Below are positions 16,577-25,882 of a DNA stretch of 64,000 nucleotides, piece by piece; the stretch's first letter is position 1, and each line of letters opens with the position of its first letter. The notes beneath the pieces are model-generated. The model was given only the letters and a program-made list of their open reading frames with translations, had not been told where the DNA came from and made no database searches. Source of the DNA: RBG-16-66-20 sp040752005 (lineage in GTDB: Bacteria; Pseudomonadota; Gammaproteobacteria; Burkholderiales; SG8-39); assembly GCA_040752005.1 (NCBI GenBank), contig JBFMFX010000005.1, positions 98,148 to 162,147 on the forward strand. The letters are read 5' to 3'. A program made the position numbers and the translations under genes.

Positions 16577-17968
16577 ATGAGAAAAGCGAAACGCCCCAAT
16601 TTCATCGTCATCCTGGTGGACGACCTGCGCCACGACGAGTTCGGCGCCGGCGGCCACCCGTACATGAAGACGCCGCACGTGGACCGGCTCGCGCACGAAG
16701 GGATGCTTTTCGAGCGCGCGTTCCACACCACGCCGATCTGCTCGCCGAACCGCGCCTCGATCCTGACCGGCCAGTACGCGAGCCGCCACGGCATCATTGA
16801 CAACGTCGCGCGCGACGCGATGAGCCATCGGCTGCCGAACTACCACCTGGCGCTGCAGCGGCTCGGCTACGAGACCGCGCACATCGGCAAGTGGCACATG
16901 GGCAACGACGGCATGCCGCGCCCGGGCTACGACTTCTGGGTGAGCTACGACGGCCACGGGCGCATCGTCAATCCGCGCCTCAACCACGGCGGCAAGTACG
17001 TCGAGCACCAAGGCTACATCACCGACCTCATGAACGGCATGGCCGTCGAGTGGATCGAGCGCCGGCACGACGGACCCTGGTCGCTCTTTCTCGCGCACAA
17101 GGCGGTGCACCCGGACGCCGAGCAGGCGGCCGACGGCACGCTGAGGATGGGTGCCTTCGGCGGCTACATTCCCGCCGAGCGGCACCGGCACCTCTACGAG
17201 GGCGCGGTGTTCCCGAAAAAGCCCAACATGCTCTCGCCCGAGGAGGTGGTGAAGGCGAAGCCCGCGTGGAAGGAGATCTTCGCGCTGCGCGGCGAGAAGC
17301 GCTCGCGCGAGCTCCTCGCCTCGATCCAGGCCGGCACGCAGGAGGAGATCCGCCAGCGCGCGCGCATGATGGCGGCGGTGGACGAGGGCGTCGGCATGAT
17401 CCTGGAGGCGCTGGAGCGCACCGCGCAGCTCGACGACACGCTGATCCTGTTTCTCGGCGACAACGGCTATTTCTTCGGCGAGCACGGCCTGGGGCCGGAG
17501 CGGCGCTTCGCCTACGAGGAAGGCATCCGCTCGCCGTTCGTGCTGCGCTATCCCCGCCGCGTGCGTCCGGGCGGCCGCGAATCGCGCCTCGTCATCTGCC
17601 AGGACATCGCCCCGACGCTCATCGAGCTGGCGGGCGGCAGGCCGGGTCCGCAGGTGCAGGGCCGTTCGCTCCTGCCGCTCTTCGAGCGCAGGCGGGCGCC
17701 GTGGCGCACGTCGTTCCTGATCGAGTACTGGGCGGAGCAGGCGTTTCCGTGGCTCGTCGGCATGACCTACAAGGCGGTGCGCACCGGGCGCTGGAAGCTG
17801 ATTCACTGGGTGAACCGCGGCCGGGCCGGCGAACTGGACGAGCTCTACGACCTGGAGCGCGACCCGTACGAGCTGAGGAACCTGAACGCGAGCCGCGCCG
17901 CCGCGCCGGTGAAGGAGAGGCTGCGGCGCGAGCTGCGCCGGCTGGTCGCCGACGCCGTCGGGCTCTAG
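16577..17968 (+). CDS. type I sulfatase (formylglycine-dependent)
   Basis: A 463-residue sulfatase of the alkaline phosphatase superfamily. Metal-binding Asp residues occur in FIVILVDDLRHDEFG near the N-terminus. The modification motif CSPNRASILTG has Cys55, with the CxPxR pattern that becomes formylglycine. Later come YETAHIGKWHMG (conserved Lys and His) and TLILFLGDNGYFFGEHG, the second metal-binding Asp-Asn pair. There is no signal peptide, so it probably acts in the cytoplasm. The maturing formylglycine enzyme is not in the window. Its stop overlaps that of the convergent SDR. Choline-sulfatase-like or aryl sulfatase activity is possible; the substrate is not identifiable. Confidence 0.9.
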   Translation: MRKAKRPNFIVILVDDLRHDEFGAGGHPYMKTPHVDRLAHEGMLFERAFHTTPICSPNRASILTGQYASRHGIIDNVARDAMSHRLPNYHLALQRLGYETAHIGKWHMGNDGMPRPGYDFWVSYDGHGRIVNPRLNHGGKYVEHQGYITDLMNGMAVEWIERRHDGPWSLFLAHKAVHPDAEQAADGTLRMGAFGGYIPAERHRHLYEGAVFPKKPNMLSPEEVVKAKPAWKEIFALRGEKRSRELLASIQAGTQEEIRQRARMMAAVDEGVGMILEALERTAQLDDTLILFLGDNGYFFGEHGLGPERRFAYEEGIRSPFVLRYPRRVRPGGRESRLVICQDIAPTLIELAGGRPGPQVQGRSLLPLFERRRAPWRTSFLIEYWAEQAFPWLVGMTYKAVRTGRWKLIHWVNRGRAGELDELYDLERDPYELRNLNASRAAAPVKERLRRELRRLVADAVGL

Positions 17969-18711
17969 TCGAGGTAGATCATGCGGCGGGTCATGCCGCC
18001 GTCAATGACGTAGTTCTGCGCGGTCACGAACCCCGCCTCGTCCGAGAGCAGCCAGGCGATGAGCGCGGCCACGTCCTCCGGCCGTCCGACGCGGCCCACC
18101 GGATGCTGCGCATGGTCCGCCGGGCGCAGCGGTGCGTCGCTGCGCAGCGATTTTTTCTTCCACCGCCGCACGTCTATCCATCCGGGACTGACGCAGTTGA
18201 CCCGCACCTCGGGACCGAGGCTCATGGCGAGCGCGTGCGTGAGCGCGACCACTCCTCCCTTCGAGGCGCTGTAGGCCTCGGTGTTCGGCTCGGACTGGAG
18301 CGCCCGCGTCGAGGCGACGTTGACGATGGCGCCGCGCGCGGCGCGCAGCCACGGCACGCAATGCTTGGTCATCAGGAACACGCCGGTGAGGTTGGTGCCG
18401 ATGCGCCGGTTCCATTCTTCCAGCGCGAGCGATTCGATCGGACCGGTCGCGGCACCGGTGATGCCGGCGTTGTTGACCAGCGCGCCGATGCCGCCGAGCG
18501 CAGCGGCCGCCGCTGCGACGCAGGCGCGCGCCTGCGGCTCGCTGGAGACGTCGCAGTCGTACCACGGCACGCCCAGCTCGGCCGCGGTCTCGGCGCCCGC
18601 CTCGCGATCGTTGTCGGCGATCGCCACCCGCCAGCCGCGGCTCGCCAGAAGCTGCGCGGTCGCCTTGCCGATTCCCTGCGCGCCGCCGGTGATGAGAACG
18701 GTTCTGCTCAT
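17965..18711 (-). CDS. SDR-family NAD(P)-dependent oxidoreductase
   Basis: A 248-residue classical SDR. The cofactor motif LITGGAQGIGKATAQ is at residues 6-20, ALVNNAGITGAATG carries the structural NNAG, the catalytic serine region is IVNVASTRALQ and the YxxxK motif appears intact in AYSASKGGVVALTHALAM. The end (GFVTAQNYVIDGGMTRRMIY) is the normal C-terminal dimer region. It overlaps the convergent sulfatase by 4 bp and diverges from the CBS gene. Resembles 3-oxoacyl-ACP reductase or polyol dehydrogenase types; the substrate is unknown. Confidence 0.9.
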   Translation of the reverse strand: MSRTVLITGGAQGIGKATAQLLASRGWRVAIADNDREAGAETAAELGVPWYDCDVSSEPQARACVAAAAAALGGIGALVNNAGITGAATGPIESLALEEWNRRIGTNLTGVFLMTKHCVPWLRAARGAIVNVASTRALQSEPNTEAYSASKGGVVALTHALAMSLGPEVRVNCVSPGWIDVRRWKKKSLRSDAPLRPADHAQHPVGRVGRPEDVAALIAWLLSDEAGFVTAQNYVIDGGMTRRMIYLD

Positions 18712-18777
18712 GGCTTCTTCCCCGACGGCCAGAATGCTGCCACGGCGGGCGCCATTCCGGCGCGGGGCGCTTTGGAC

Positions 18778-18783
18778 TAGTAT
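18778..18783 (+). promoter_or_regulatory. -10-like element before the CBS gene
   Basis: TAGTAT, preceded by CTTTGGAC, lies about 38 bp before the CBS-domain gene in its divergent gap with the SDR gene. GGAGGGCGGG just before the ATG is the likely ribosome site. Confidence 0.3.
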
Positions 18784-18821
18784 GTAGGCGCGAATTCGGC
18801 CTCTACAGCGGAGGGCGGGCC

Positions 18822-19256
18822 ATGCAAGTCAAGGAGATCCTGCGGGTCAAGGGCAGCCGGCTGGTCAGCATCGAGCCCGGCGGTCGGGCGGTGGACGCCG
18901 TCAAGACGATGGCGGAGCAGAACCTCGGCTCGCTGGTGGTGATGGACCAGGGGCGCATGGTCGGCTTGCTCACCTTCCACGAGCTGCTCGGCGCGATCGC
19001 CCGGCGCGGCGGCTCGCTCGGCGACGTGAGAGTGAGCGAGATCATGGTCGCGAACCCGGTCACCACCACGCCGGACATGGAAGTGAACGACCTGCGGCGC
19101 ATGATGCTGGAGACCGGCGCGCGCTACTTGCCCGTGGTGCAGGACGGAAAGCTTCTCGGCGTCATCTCGTTCCGCGACGTCGCCAAGGCGGTGCTCGAAG
19201 AGCAGGACTTCGAGAACAAGATGCTGAAGGGCTATATCAAGAACTGGCCGGCCTGA
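18822..19256 (+). CDS. tandem CBS-domain protein
   Basis: A 144-residue protein made almost wholly of two CBS motifs. The first (residues about 8-60) contains AVKTMAEQNLGSLVVMDQGR and GLLTFHELLGA. The second (about 74-130) contains DLRRMMLETGARYLPVVQDG and GVISFRDVAKAVLEE. Such pairs fold into a Bateman module that binds adenosine nucleotides or S-adenosylmethionine and regulates partner proteins. It carries no enzyme domain, so it would act as a free regulatory subunit. GGAGGGCGGG upstream gives a good ribosome site. Three 34-bp repeats start directly after its stop codon. Confidence 0.9.
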   Translation: MQVKEILRVKGSRLVSIEPGGRAVDAVKTMAEQNLGSLVVMDQGRMVGLLTFHELLGAIARRGGSLGDVRVSEIMVANPVTTTPDMEVNDLRRMMLETGARYLPVVQDGKLLGVISFRDVAKAVLEEQDFENKMLKGYIKNWPA

Positions 19257-19358
19257 GCGGGCGTGCTGTTTGCCCGCAAGCCCTGCCTTGGCGGGCGCGC
19301 TCCCTGCCCGCAGGCCCTTCCTGAGCGGACGCGCCGTTTGCTCGCACATCCTGCGTTT
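19257..19358. repeat. three tandem 34-bp imperfect repeats, the first two with a perfect hairpin
   Basis: Three consecutive units of exactly 34 bp begin at 19257, 19291 and 19325. Roughly three quarters of positions agree between units. Units 1 and 2 each hold GCGGGC, nine bases, then GCCCGC, a 6-bp perfect stem; in unit 3 (GCGGAC ... GCTCGC) the pairing is partly lost. The array starts directly after the CBS stop codon and ends 23 bp before the likely start of the amidohydrolase. It resembles a short extragenic palindromic element. It may end or stabilise the CBS transcript. Confidence 0.65.
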
Positions 19359-19381
19359 ATCGTGTTCGGCGCGGCGCGATC

Positions 19382-20614
19382 CTGAGACGACGTACGCTTC
19401 TTTTCGCCGGCGCGGCCGCTGCGGGCGCGGGCGCGTTCGCGCTCTGGGGGCTGTGGCCCGACGAGGGCCTGTGGAACCCGTGCCTTGCGCGCCTGCCGCC
19501 GGGACTCGCCGGACACGACCTCGTCCGGGCGGCTTGGGAGGGGCTCGACCCGGAGCAAGTCTGGGACGCTCACGTCCACCTCGTCGGAACCGGCGATGCG
19601 GCGAGCGGCATCTTCGTCAACCCCAAGATGGAGAGCGTGCTCAATCCGGCCGAGTACGCGCGCCGGCTTTTCTTTCTCAACGCAGGCTGCGTGCACGACG
19701 CGCCGGGAAGCGTAGATCTCGCCTACATCGAGCGCATGCACAACCTGCTGGAGGGCATGCGCCCCGGGGTGAAGCTTCTGCTCTTCGCCTTCGAACGCGC
19801 CTACGGCGAGGACGGGCACCCCGACATGGCGCGCACCGTGTTCTGGGTGCCGGATGCCTGGGCGCGCGACACCGCCCGCGCGCATCCGCGCTACTTCGAG
19901 TGGGCGGCCTCGATCCATCCCTACCGCGCCGACTGCGTCGAGGCGCTGGAGCGAGCGAAGGCCGAGGGCGCGCGCGCGGTGAAGTGGCTGCCCTCGGCGA
20001 TGGGCATGGATCCTGCCTCGCCGCGCTGCGACCGCTTCTACGAGGCGCTCGCGAGGCTCGATCTGCCGCTCATCTCGCACGCGGGGCTCGAGCGCGCGGT
20101 GATGGGCACCGACGTGCAGGAGTACGGCAACCCGCTGCGCCTGCGGCGGGCGCTCGATGCGGGCGTGCGCGTGGTGGTGGCGCACTGCGCCTCGATGGGG
20201 CTCGACCGCGATCTCGACCGGGGACCGAACGGGCCGTGGGTGGAGAGCTTCGAACTTTTCGCGCGCATGATGGACGATCCGCGCTACGCGGCGCGGCTGT
20301 TCGGCGACATCTCGGCGATGACGCAGGTGAACCGCGCGGGGTCGGCGCTTGCGCGCGTGATCGAGCGCACCGACTGGCACCCGCGGTTGCTGAACGGCTC
20401 GGACTACCCGCTCCCGGGCGTGATGCCGATCTTCTCGGCGGACTACCTCGTCTCGCTCGGGCTGCTCCGTCCGGCGGCGGCGGGCATCCTCAAGCAGATC
20501 CGCCACCACAATCCGCTGCTCTACGACTTCGTGCTGAAGAGAACCCTGCGCTCGGGCGGCAAGGCGTTTTTGAAGCAGGTGTTCGAGACACGGAGCTTTT
20601 TCGTGCCTCAGTAG
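19382..20614 (+). CDS. amidohydrolase with an N-terminal Arg-rich export signal, probable CTG start
   Basis: Metal-dependent amidohydrolase_2 protein of about 410 residues. The frame is open from 19325, but the first ATG (19628) comes after the conserved metal-binding motif VWDAHVHLVGTGD (His64, His66), so the real start must be earlier. No ATG, GTG or TTG lies upstream in frame. CTG at 19382 gives MRRRTLLFAGAAAAGAGAFA, which looks like a twin-arginine or Sec signal. Downstream, WLPSAMGMDP, LPLISHAGLERAVMGTDVQE, VVVAHCASMGLDRDL and LLNGSDYPLPG supply the remaining barrel metal and catalytic positions. A sequencing error near the start is an alternative. It converges on the lipoprotein gene with a 7-bp overlap. 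Substrate unknown. Confidence 0.75.
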   Translation: MRRRTLLFAGAAAAGAGAFALWGLWPDEGLWNPCLARLPPGLAGHDLVRAAWEGLDPEQVWDAHVHLVGTGDAASGIFVNPKMESVLNPAEYARRLFFLNAGCVHDAPGSVDLAYIERMHNLLEGMRPGVKLLLFAFERAYGEDGHPDMARTVFWVPDAWARDTARAHPRYFEWAASIHPYRADCVEALERAKAEGARAVKWLPSAMGMDPASPRCDRFYEALARLDLPLISHAGLERAVMGTDVQEYGNPLRLRRALDAGVRVVVAHCASMGLDRDLDRGPNGPWVESFELFARMMDDPRYAARLFGDISAMTQVNRAGSALARVIERTDWHPRLLNGSDYPLPGVMPIFSADYLVSLGLLRPAAAGILKQIRHHNPLLYDFVLKRTLRSGGKAFLKQVFETRSFFVPQ

Positions 20615-20982
20615 CAGCTCCACGGGTCGAAGCCTCGAAGCGAGCCGGGCCCCGGCGGCCACGGGCAGGGCCCGACGCCGCGATACAGCGGTCCGCAGCA
20701 GCCGTATGCGCTGCGGGCACGCCAGCGGATACTGTCCATCTGCGCCCGCTGCAGGTATTCCAGCACTTCAACCGGCACGCCCGCTTCGTGCAGGCGCAGG
20801 ATGTCGGCTGCGCCCAGCGCAAGCACCGTCCGGGTCCGCTTCAACTCCTCGACGATCTGTGCCGGTGGGCGACGCTCACGGGCGAGCGCAACGATCTGCG
20901 CCTCGGTGAGCGGCCTTGGCAGCTCGAGCGTCGCGCAGCCGGAAAGGGCCAGCGCAACCACAAAAAAACCCAATCGCCTCAT
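20608..20982 (-). CDS. small lipoprotein of unknown function
   Basis: A 124-residue predicted lipoprotein. MRRLGFFVVALALSGCATLE has a signal peptide with lipobox LSGC, so Cys16 should be lipidated. The middle (AQIVALARERRPPAQIVEEL, then VLALGAADILRLHEAGVPVE) is a helical segment like those in short bacterial lipoproteins that carry a repeated 'I-x-x-L-x-x-G-V' helix. The C-terminus is rich in Pro, Gly, Trp and Cys and ends GFDPWSCY. It diverges from aroC across only 22 bp, so promoters must overlap the start regions. Function unknown. Confidence 0.75.
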   Translation of the reverse strand: MRRLGFFVVALALSGCATLELPRPLTEAQIVALARERRPPAQIVEELKRTRTVLALGAADILRLHEAGVPVEVLEYLQRAQMDSIRWRARSAYGCCGPLYRGVGPCPWPPGPGSLRGFDPWSCY

Positions 20983-21004
20983 GGCCTTATGCTAAGCTTT
21001 GAGA

Positions 21005-22105
21005 ATGTCCGGCAACACCTTCGGCACGCTTTTCTGCGTCACCTCGTTCGGCGAATCGCACGGTCCGGCCTACGGCGGCGTCGTGGACGGCTGCCCACCG
21101 GGTCTGGAGCTTTCGGCCGCCGACATCCAGAAGGAACTGGACCGCCGCAAGCCGGGCGGCTCCCGCCACGTCACCCAGCGGCGCGAATCCGACACGGTCG
21201 AGATCCTCTCGGGGGTGTACGAAGGACGGACCACCGGCACCGCGATCGGGTTCCTCATCCGCAACGAGGACGCGCGCTCGAAGGACTACGCGGCGATCGC
21301 CGACCGGTTCCGCCCGGGGCACGCCGACTTCACCTACACGCAGAAGTACGGCCTGCGCGACCCGCGCGGAGGCGGTCGCGCCTCGGCCCGCGAGACGGCG
21401 GTGCGCGTCGCCGCCGGCGCGATCGCGAAGAAGTGGCTCGCCGAGCGCTTTGGGGTGCGGGTGCGCGGCTATCTCGCGCAGCTCGGCCCGCGGCCGATCG
21501 AGTTCGTGTCCTGGGAGGAGGTCGAGGGGAACCCGTTCTTCGCCCCGAACGCGGCGATCGTTCCGGAGCTGGAACGGTTCATGGACGAGCTGCGCGAGGC
21601 GGGCGACTCGTGCGGGGCGCGGGTCAACGTGGTCGCGAGCGGCGTGCCGGCCGGCTGGGGCGAGCCGGTCTACGGGCGGCTGGATGCCGACATCGCCGCC
21701 GCGATGATGTCCATCAACGCGGTGAAAGGCGTCGAGATCGGCGCCGGCTTCGCCGCGGTGGCGCAGAAAGGCAGCGAGCACGGCGACGAGATGACGCCGC
21801 AGGGGTTTCTGTCGAACAACAACGGCGGCGTGCTGGGCGGAATCTCCACCGGTCAGGACATCACCGTGTCCATCGCGCTCAAGCCGACCTCCAGCATCCG
21901 CATTCCCCGGCGCACCATCAACGTGCGCGGCGAGGCGGTGACGGTGGCGACCGCCGGCCGCCACGACCCCTGTGTCGGCATCCGCGCGACGCCGATTGCC
22001 GAGGCGATGCTCGCCTGCGTGCTGATGGACCATGCGCTGCGCCATCGCGCGCAGTGCGGCGACGTCGTGCCGCCGGTGCGTTTTCGCCCGGCGCCGATCG
22101 GCTAG
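21005..22105 (+). CDS. aroC: chorismate synthase
   Basis: A 366-residue chorismate synthase, which converts 5-enolpyruvylshikimate 3-phosphate to chorismate using reduced FMN, the last step of the shikimate pathway. Conserved regions are present: SFGESHGPAYGGVVDGCPPG near the N-terminus, RPGHADFTYTQKYGLRDPRG with the active-site His, SARETAVRVAAGAIAKKWL, and near the C-terminus PQGFLSNNNGGVLGGISTGQ and GRHDPCVGIRATPIAEAM. The ATG giving MSGNTFGTLF matches the family start; a TTG six bases earlier is less likely. It precedes hfq by 60 bp and diverges from the lipoprotein. Confidence 0.98.
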   Translation: MSGNTFGTLFCVTSFGESHGPAYGGVVDGCPPGLELSAADIQKELDRRKPGGSRHVTQRRESDTVEILSGVYEGRTTGTAIGFLIRNEDARSKDYAAIADRFRPGHADFTYTQKYGLRDPRGGGRASARETAVRVAAGAIAKKWLAERFGVRVRGYLAQLGPRPIEFVSWEEVEGNPFFAPNAAIVPELERFMDELREAGDSCGARVNVVASGVPAGWGEPVYGRLDADIAAAMMSINAVKGVEIGAGFAAVAQKGSEHGDEMTPQGFLSNNNGGVLGGISTGQDITVSIALKPTSSIRIPRRTINVRGEAVTVATAGRHDPCVGIRATPIAEAMLACVLMDHALRHRAQCGDVVPPVRFRPAPIG

Positions 22106-22165
22106 GAAAACCCTTGGGAATCAATTACAGTAGCGGCACAAACCTCGAGGACAAGAGGTAACAAC

Positions 22166-22382
22166 ATGAGCACCAAGGGGCAGCTGCTGCAAGACCCGTT
22201 CCTGAACACCCTGCGCAAGGAACACGTCCCGGTTTCCATCTATCTCGTGAACGGCATCAAGCTCCAGGGGCAGATCGAGTCCTTCGACCAGTACGTCGTG
22301 CTGCTGAAGAATTCTGTCACCCAGATGGTGTACAAGCACGCCATCTCGACCGTCGTGCCGTCGCGGCCGATCAGTCTGAACG

Positions 22383-22396
<14 letters not shown>
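22166..22396 (+). CDS. hfq: RNA chaperone Hfq
   Basis: A 76-residue Hfq. It assembles into hexamers that pair small RNAs with mRNAs. The Sm1 motif (VSIYLVNGIKLQGQIESFDQ) and Sm2 motif (VYKHAISTVVPSR) are intact, with the N-terminal GQLLQDPFLNTLRKE that forms the proximal U-binding face. The C-terminal tail is short, as in many betaproteobacteria. AGAGG upstream is the ribosome site. The gene overlaps the TTG start of hflX by 14 bp, so the two are translationally coupled, and it leads the hflX-hflK-hflC-hisZ-purA run. Confidence 0.98.
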
Positions 22397-23561
<1,165 letters not shown>

Positions 23562-23571
23562 CGGCCTTCCT

Positions 23572-24786
23572 ATGTCGTTGAACGACCCCGGCTGGGGGCG
23601 CGGCGGCGGATCCCGCGGACCGGGCGGCGGCAACCAGGGGCCGCCCGATCTGGACGAGCTGTGGCGCAATTTCAACCGGCGCCTGCAGGAGCTGTTCGGC
23701 CGGCGCGGGCGCGCCGGGCCGTCCGAGCCAGGACCGCGCATTCCGAGCCCGGCAAGCCTGGGGCGCGGGGCGGGCCTGATCGCCGGCGCGATCGCTGCGC
23801 TCTGGCTGGCGAGCGGCTTCTACATCGTGGTCGAGGGCCAGCGCGGCGTCGTGCTCACCTTCGGCAAGTTCGCCGAGGAGACGGGCCCCGGCCTGCGCTG
23901 GCGGCTGCCGTGGCCGATCCAGTCGCACGAGATCGTCAATCTCGCGCAGGTGCGCTCGGTCGAGGTCGGCTACCGCGGCAACATCAAGACCAAGGTGCCG
24001 AAGGAGTCGCTGATGCTCACCGACGACGAGAACATCGTGGACGTGCAGATCGCGGTGCAGTACGTCGTCAAGGACGCAAAGGACTATCTCTTCAACGTGC
24101 GCCGGCCGGACGAGAGCGTATTGCAGGCGGCGGAAACCGCGTTGCGCGAGGTGGTCGGCAAGAGCAAGATGGATTTCGTGCTCAACCAGGGCCAGCGGAT
24201 CGCCGATGACGCCACCCCGCTGATGCAGGAGATCCTCGACCGCTACAAGACCGGGATCCTGGTGAGCAAGGTGAACATGCAGAACGCCCAGCCGCCCGAG
24301 CAGGTGCAGGCGGCGTTCGACGACGCGCAGAAAGCCGGGCAGGACCGCGAGCGGCTGAAGAACGAAGGCGAGGCGTACTTCAATGACGTGGTGCCGAAGG
24401 CGCGCGGGGTGGCGCAGCGGCTGCTGCTGGAAGCCGAGGGCTATCGCGCGCGCTCGATCGCCACCGCCGAGGGCGACGCGGCGCGCTTTCGCCAGGTGCT
24501 GGCGGAGTACGCCAAGGCCCCGGGCGTGACGCGCGAGCGCATCTACATCGAGACGATGCAGCAGATCCTGTCCTCAACCTCGAAGATCATGATGGACTAC
24601 AGGGGCGGCGGCAATCTCCTCTACCTGCCGCTCGACAAGTTGCTGCAGCAGGGCGCGGCGCCGGTGGACAACCTCGCGCCGCAGGCGGTGCCGCCGCCGC
24701 CGAGCACCGGCACGCAGCCGGCGGTGCCCGAGGCCGGGCCGCGTTCGCGCGAGTCGCTGCGCGGGCGCGAGCGCGGGGAACGATGA
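23572..24786 (+). CDS. hflK: FtsH protease modulator HflK
   Basis: A 404-residue SPFH (band 7) membrane protein that forms a large complex with HflC around FtsH. The N-terminus is Gly/Pro-rich and cytoplasmic (GRGGGSRGPGGGN). One transmembrane helix follows (LIAGAIAALWLASGFYIVVE, about residues 65-85). The SPFH domain contains GQRGVVLTFGKFAEETGPGL and VVGKSKMDFVLNQGQRIADD. The C-terminal half is the charged coiled coil AQRLLLEAEGYRARSIATAE. The C-terminal tail is Pro-rich. It is 16 bp upstream of hflC, its obligate partner. Confidence 0.97.
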   Translation: MSLNDPGWGRGGGSRGPGGGNQGPPDLDELWRNFNRRLQELFGRRGRAGPSEPGPRIPSPASLGRGAGLIAGAIAALWLASGFYIVVEGQRGVVLTFGKFAEETGPGLRWRLPWPIQSHEIVNLAQVRSVEVGYRGNIKTKVPKESLMLTDDENIVDVQIAVQYVVKDAKDYLFNVRRPDESVLQAAETALREVVGKSKMDFVLNQGQRIADDATPLMQEILDRYKTGILVSKVNMQNAQPPEQVQAAFDDAQKAGQDRERLKNEGEAYFNDVVPKARGVAQRLLLEAEGYRARSIATAEGDAARFRQVLAEYAKAPGVTRERIYIETMQQILSSTSKIMMDYRGGGNLLYLPLDKLLQQGAAPVDNLAPQAVPPPPSTGTQPAVPEAGPRSRESLRGRERGER

Positions 24787-24802
24787 GCGGCGGGATGCGC
24801 GC

Positions 24803-25684
24803 ATGAGAACGCTCGGTCCGATCGTCGCGGTCGCGGCCGCGGCTGCGCTGCTCGCGGGCGCGACGATGTTCACCGTGGACCAGCGCCAGGCGGCGATCGT
24901 GTTCCAGTTCGGCGAGGTGCGGGACGTCGTGACGCGGCCCGGGCTGCACTTCAAGCTGCCGCTGGTGCAGAACGTGCGCTACCTGGACACTCGCATCCTC
25001 ACGCTCGACGATCCGGAGCCGCAGCGCTTCATCACCTCCGAGAACAAGCCGGTGCTGGTGGACGCGTTCGTCAAGTGGCGCATTGCCGATCCACGCACCT
25101 ACTACATCGCGGTGGGCGACGAGCGCGGCGCGGGCAACCGCATCACACAGACCGTGAACGGGCTGCTGCGCGAGGAGTTCGGCAGGCGCACGGTGCACGA
25201 CGTGGTCTCCGGCGAGCGCGACGACGTAATGCGCCGGGTGCGCGAGCGCGTCGGCGAGGACGCGAAAAAGATCGGCGTCGAGATCGTGGACGTGAGGCTG
25301 AAGCGCGTGGACCTGCCGCAGGAGGTGAGCGCCGACGTCTACCGGCGCATGGAGTCGGAGCGCAAGCGCGTCGCCGCGGAGCTGCGCTCGACCGGCGCGG
25401 CCGAGGCCGAGAAAATCCGCGCCGAGGCCGAAAAGCAGCGCGAGGTGATCCTCGCCGAGGCCTACCGCGAGGCGCAGCGCATCCGCGGCGAGGGCGATGC
25501 CAAGGCGGCGGCGATCTACGCCGCGGCGTTCTCGCAGAACCCGGAGTTCTACGCCTTCTTCCGCTCGATGGAGGCTTACCGCAGCGCGTTCCGCGGGCGC
25601 AACGACCTGCTGCTGCTCGAGCCCAATTCGGACTTCTTCCGCTACCTCAAGGACGCCACCGGCCGCGCGGGCGGGAAGAAGTAG
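24803..25684 (+). CDS. hflC: FtsH protease modulator HflC
   Basis: A 293-residue SPFH protein. The N-terminal membrane anchor is LGPIVAVAAAAALLAGATMF, so most of the protein is periplasmic. The SPFH domain begins TVDQRQAAIVFQFGEVRDVV and includes NRITQTVNGLLREEFGRRTV. A long charged helix (about 190-260) with AEAEKIRAEAEKQREVILAE pairs with HflK. With HflK it restrains FtsH digestion of membrane proteins. The gene lies 16 bp after hflK and 6 bp before the DUF2065 gene, in one operon. Confidence 0.97.
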   Translation: MRTLGPIVAVAAAAALLAGATMFTVDQRQAAIVFQFGEVRDVVTRPGLHFKLPLVQNVRYLDTRILTLDDPEPQRFITSENKPVLVDAFVKWRIADPRTYYIAVGDERGAGNRITQTVNGLLREEFGRRTVHDVVSGERDDVMRRVRERVGEDAKKIGVEIVDVRLKRVDLPQEVSADVYRRMESERKRVAAELRSTGAAEAEKIRAEAEKQREVILAEAYREAQRIRGEGDAKAAAIYAAAFSQNPEFYAFFRSMEAYRSAFRGRNDLLLLEPNSDFFRYLKDATGRAGGKK

Positions 25685-25690
25685 GACCCG

Positions 25691-25882
25691 ATGGCTGCGG
25701 CGCTCGTCACTGCCATTGCGCTCGTGCTGATCATCGAAGGCGTGCTGCCGTTCCTCGCGCCGGCGCTGTGGCGCGAGGCCTTTCGCCGCATCCTGCAGCT
25801 TTCCGACGGGCAGATCCGCTTCTTCGGCCTGACCTCGATGCTGCTCGGCCTGATGCTGCTCATCGCCTCGAACTGGTTCTGA
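25691..25882 (+). CDS. DUF2065 small membrane protein
   Basis: A 63-residue protein with two hydrophobic helices: ALVTAIALVLIIEGVLPFLA near the start and SMLLGLMLLIASNWF at the end. Between them is the conserved charged loop FRRILQLSDGQIRFFGLT. This matches DUF2065, a YjeT-like family of inner-membrane proteins found directly after hflC. Its role is unknown; position suggests a link to HflKC-FtsH. The TGA stop overlaps the hisZ ATG, so translation is probably coupled. Confidence 0.9.
   Translation: MAAALVTAIALVLIIEGVLPFLAPALWREAFRRILQLSDGQIRFFGLTSMLLGLMLLIASNWF

Noticed and set aside
15067..17806. Long minus-strand frames opposite the flavin reductase and sulfatase
   Set aside because: The plus-strand genes carry complete catalytic motifs; the minus-strand translations are His/Arg-rich shadows.
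19257..19358. CRISPR array
   Set aside because: The 34-bp units follow each other directly without unique spacers, and no cas gene is present.
19270..22161. A 963-codon open frame on the plus strand
   Set aside because: It overlaps the amidohydrolase, the lipoprotein and aroC in other frames and shows only Arg/Ala/Gly-rich, motif-free sequence; long shadow frames are expected at this GC content.
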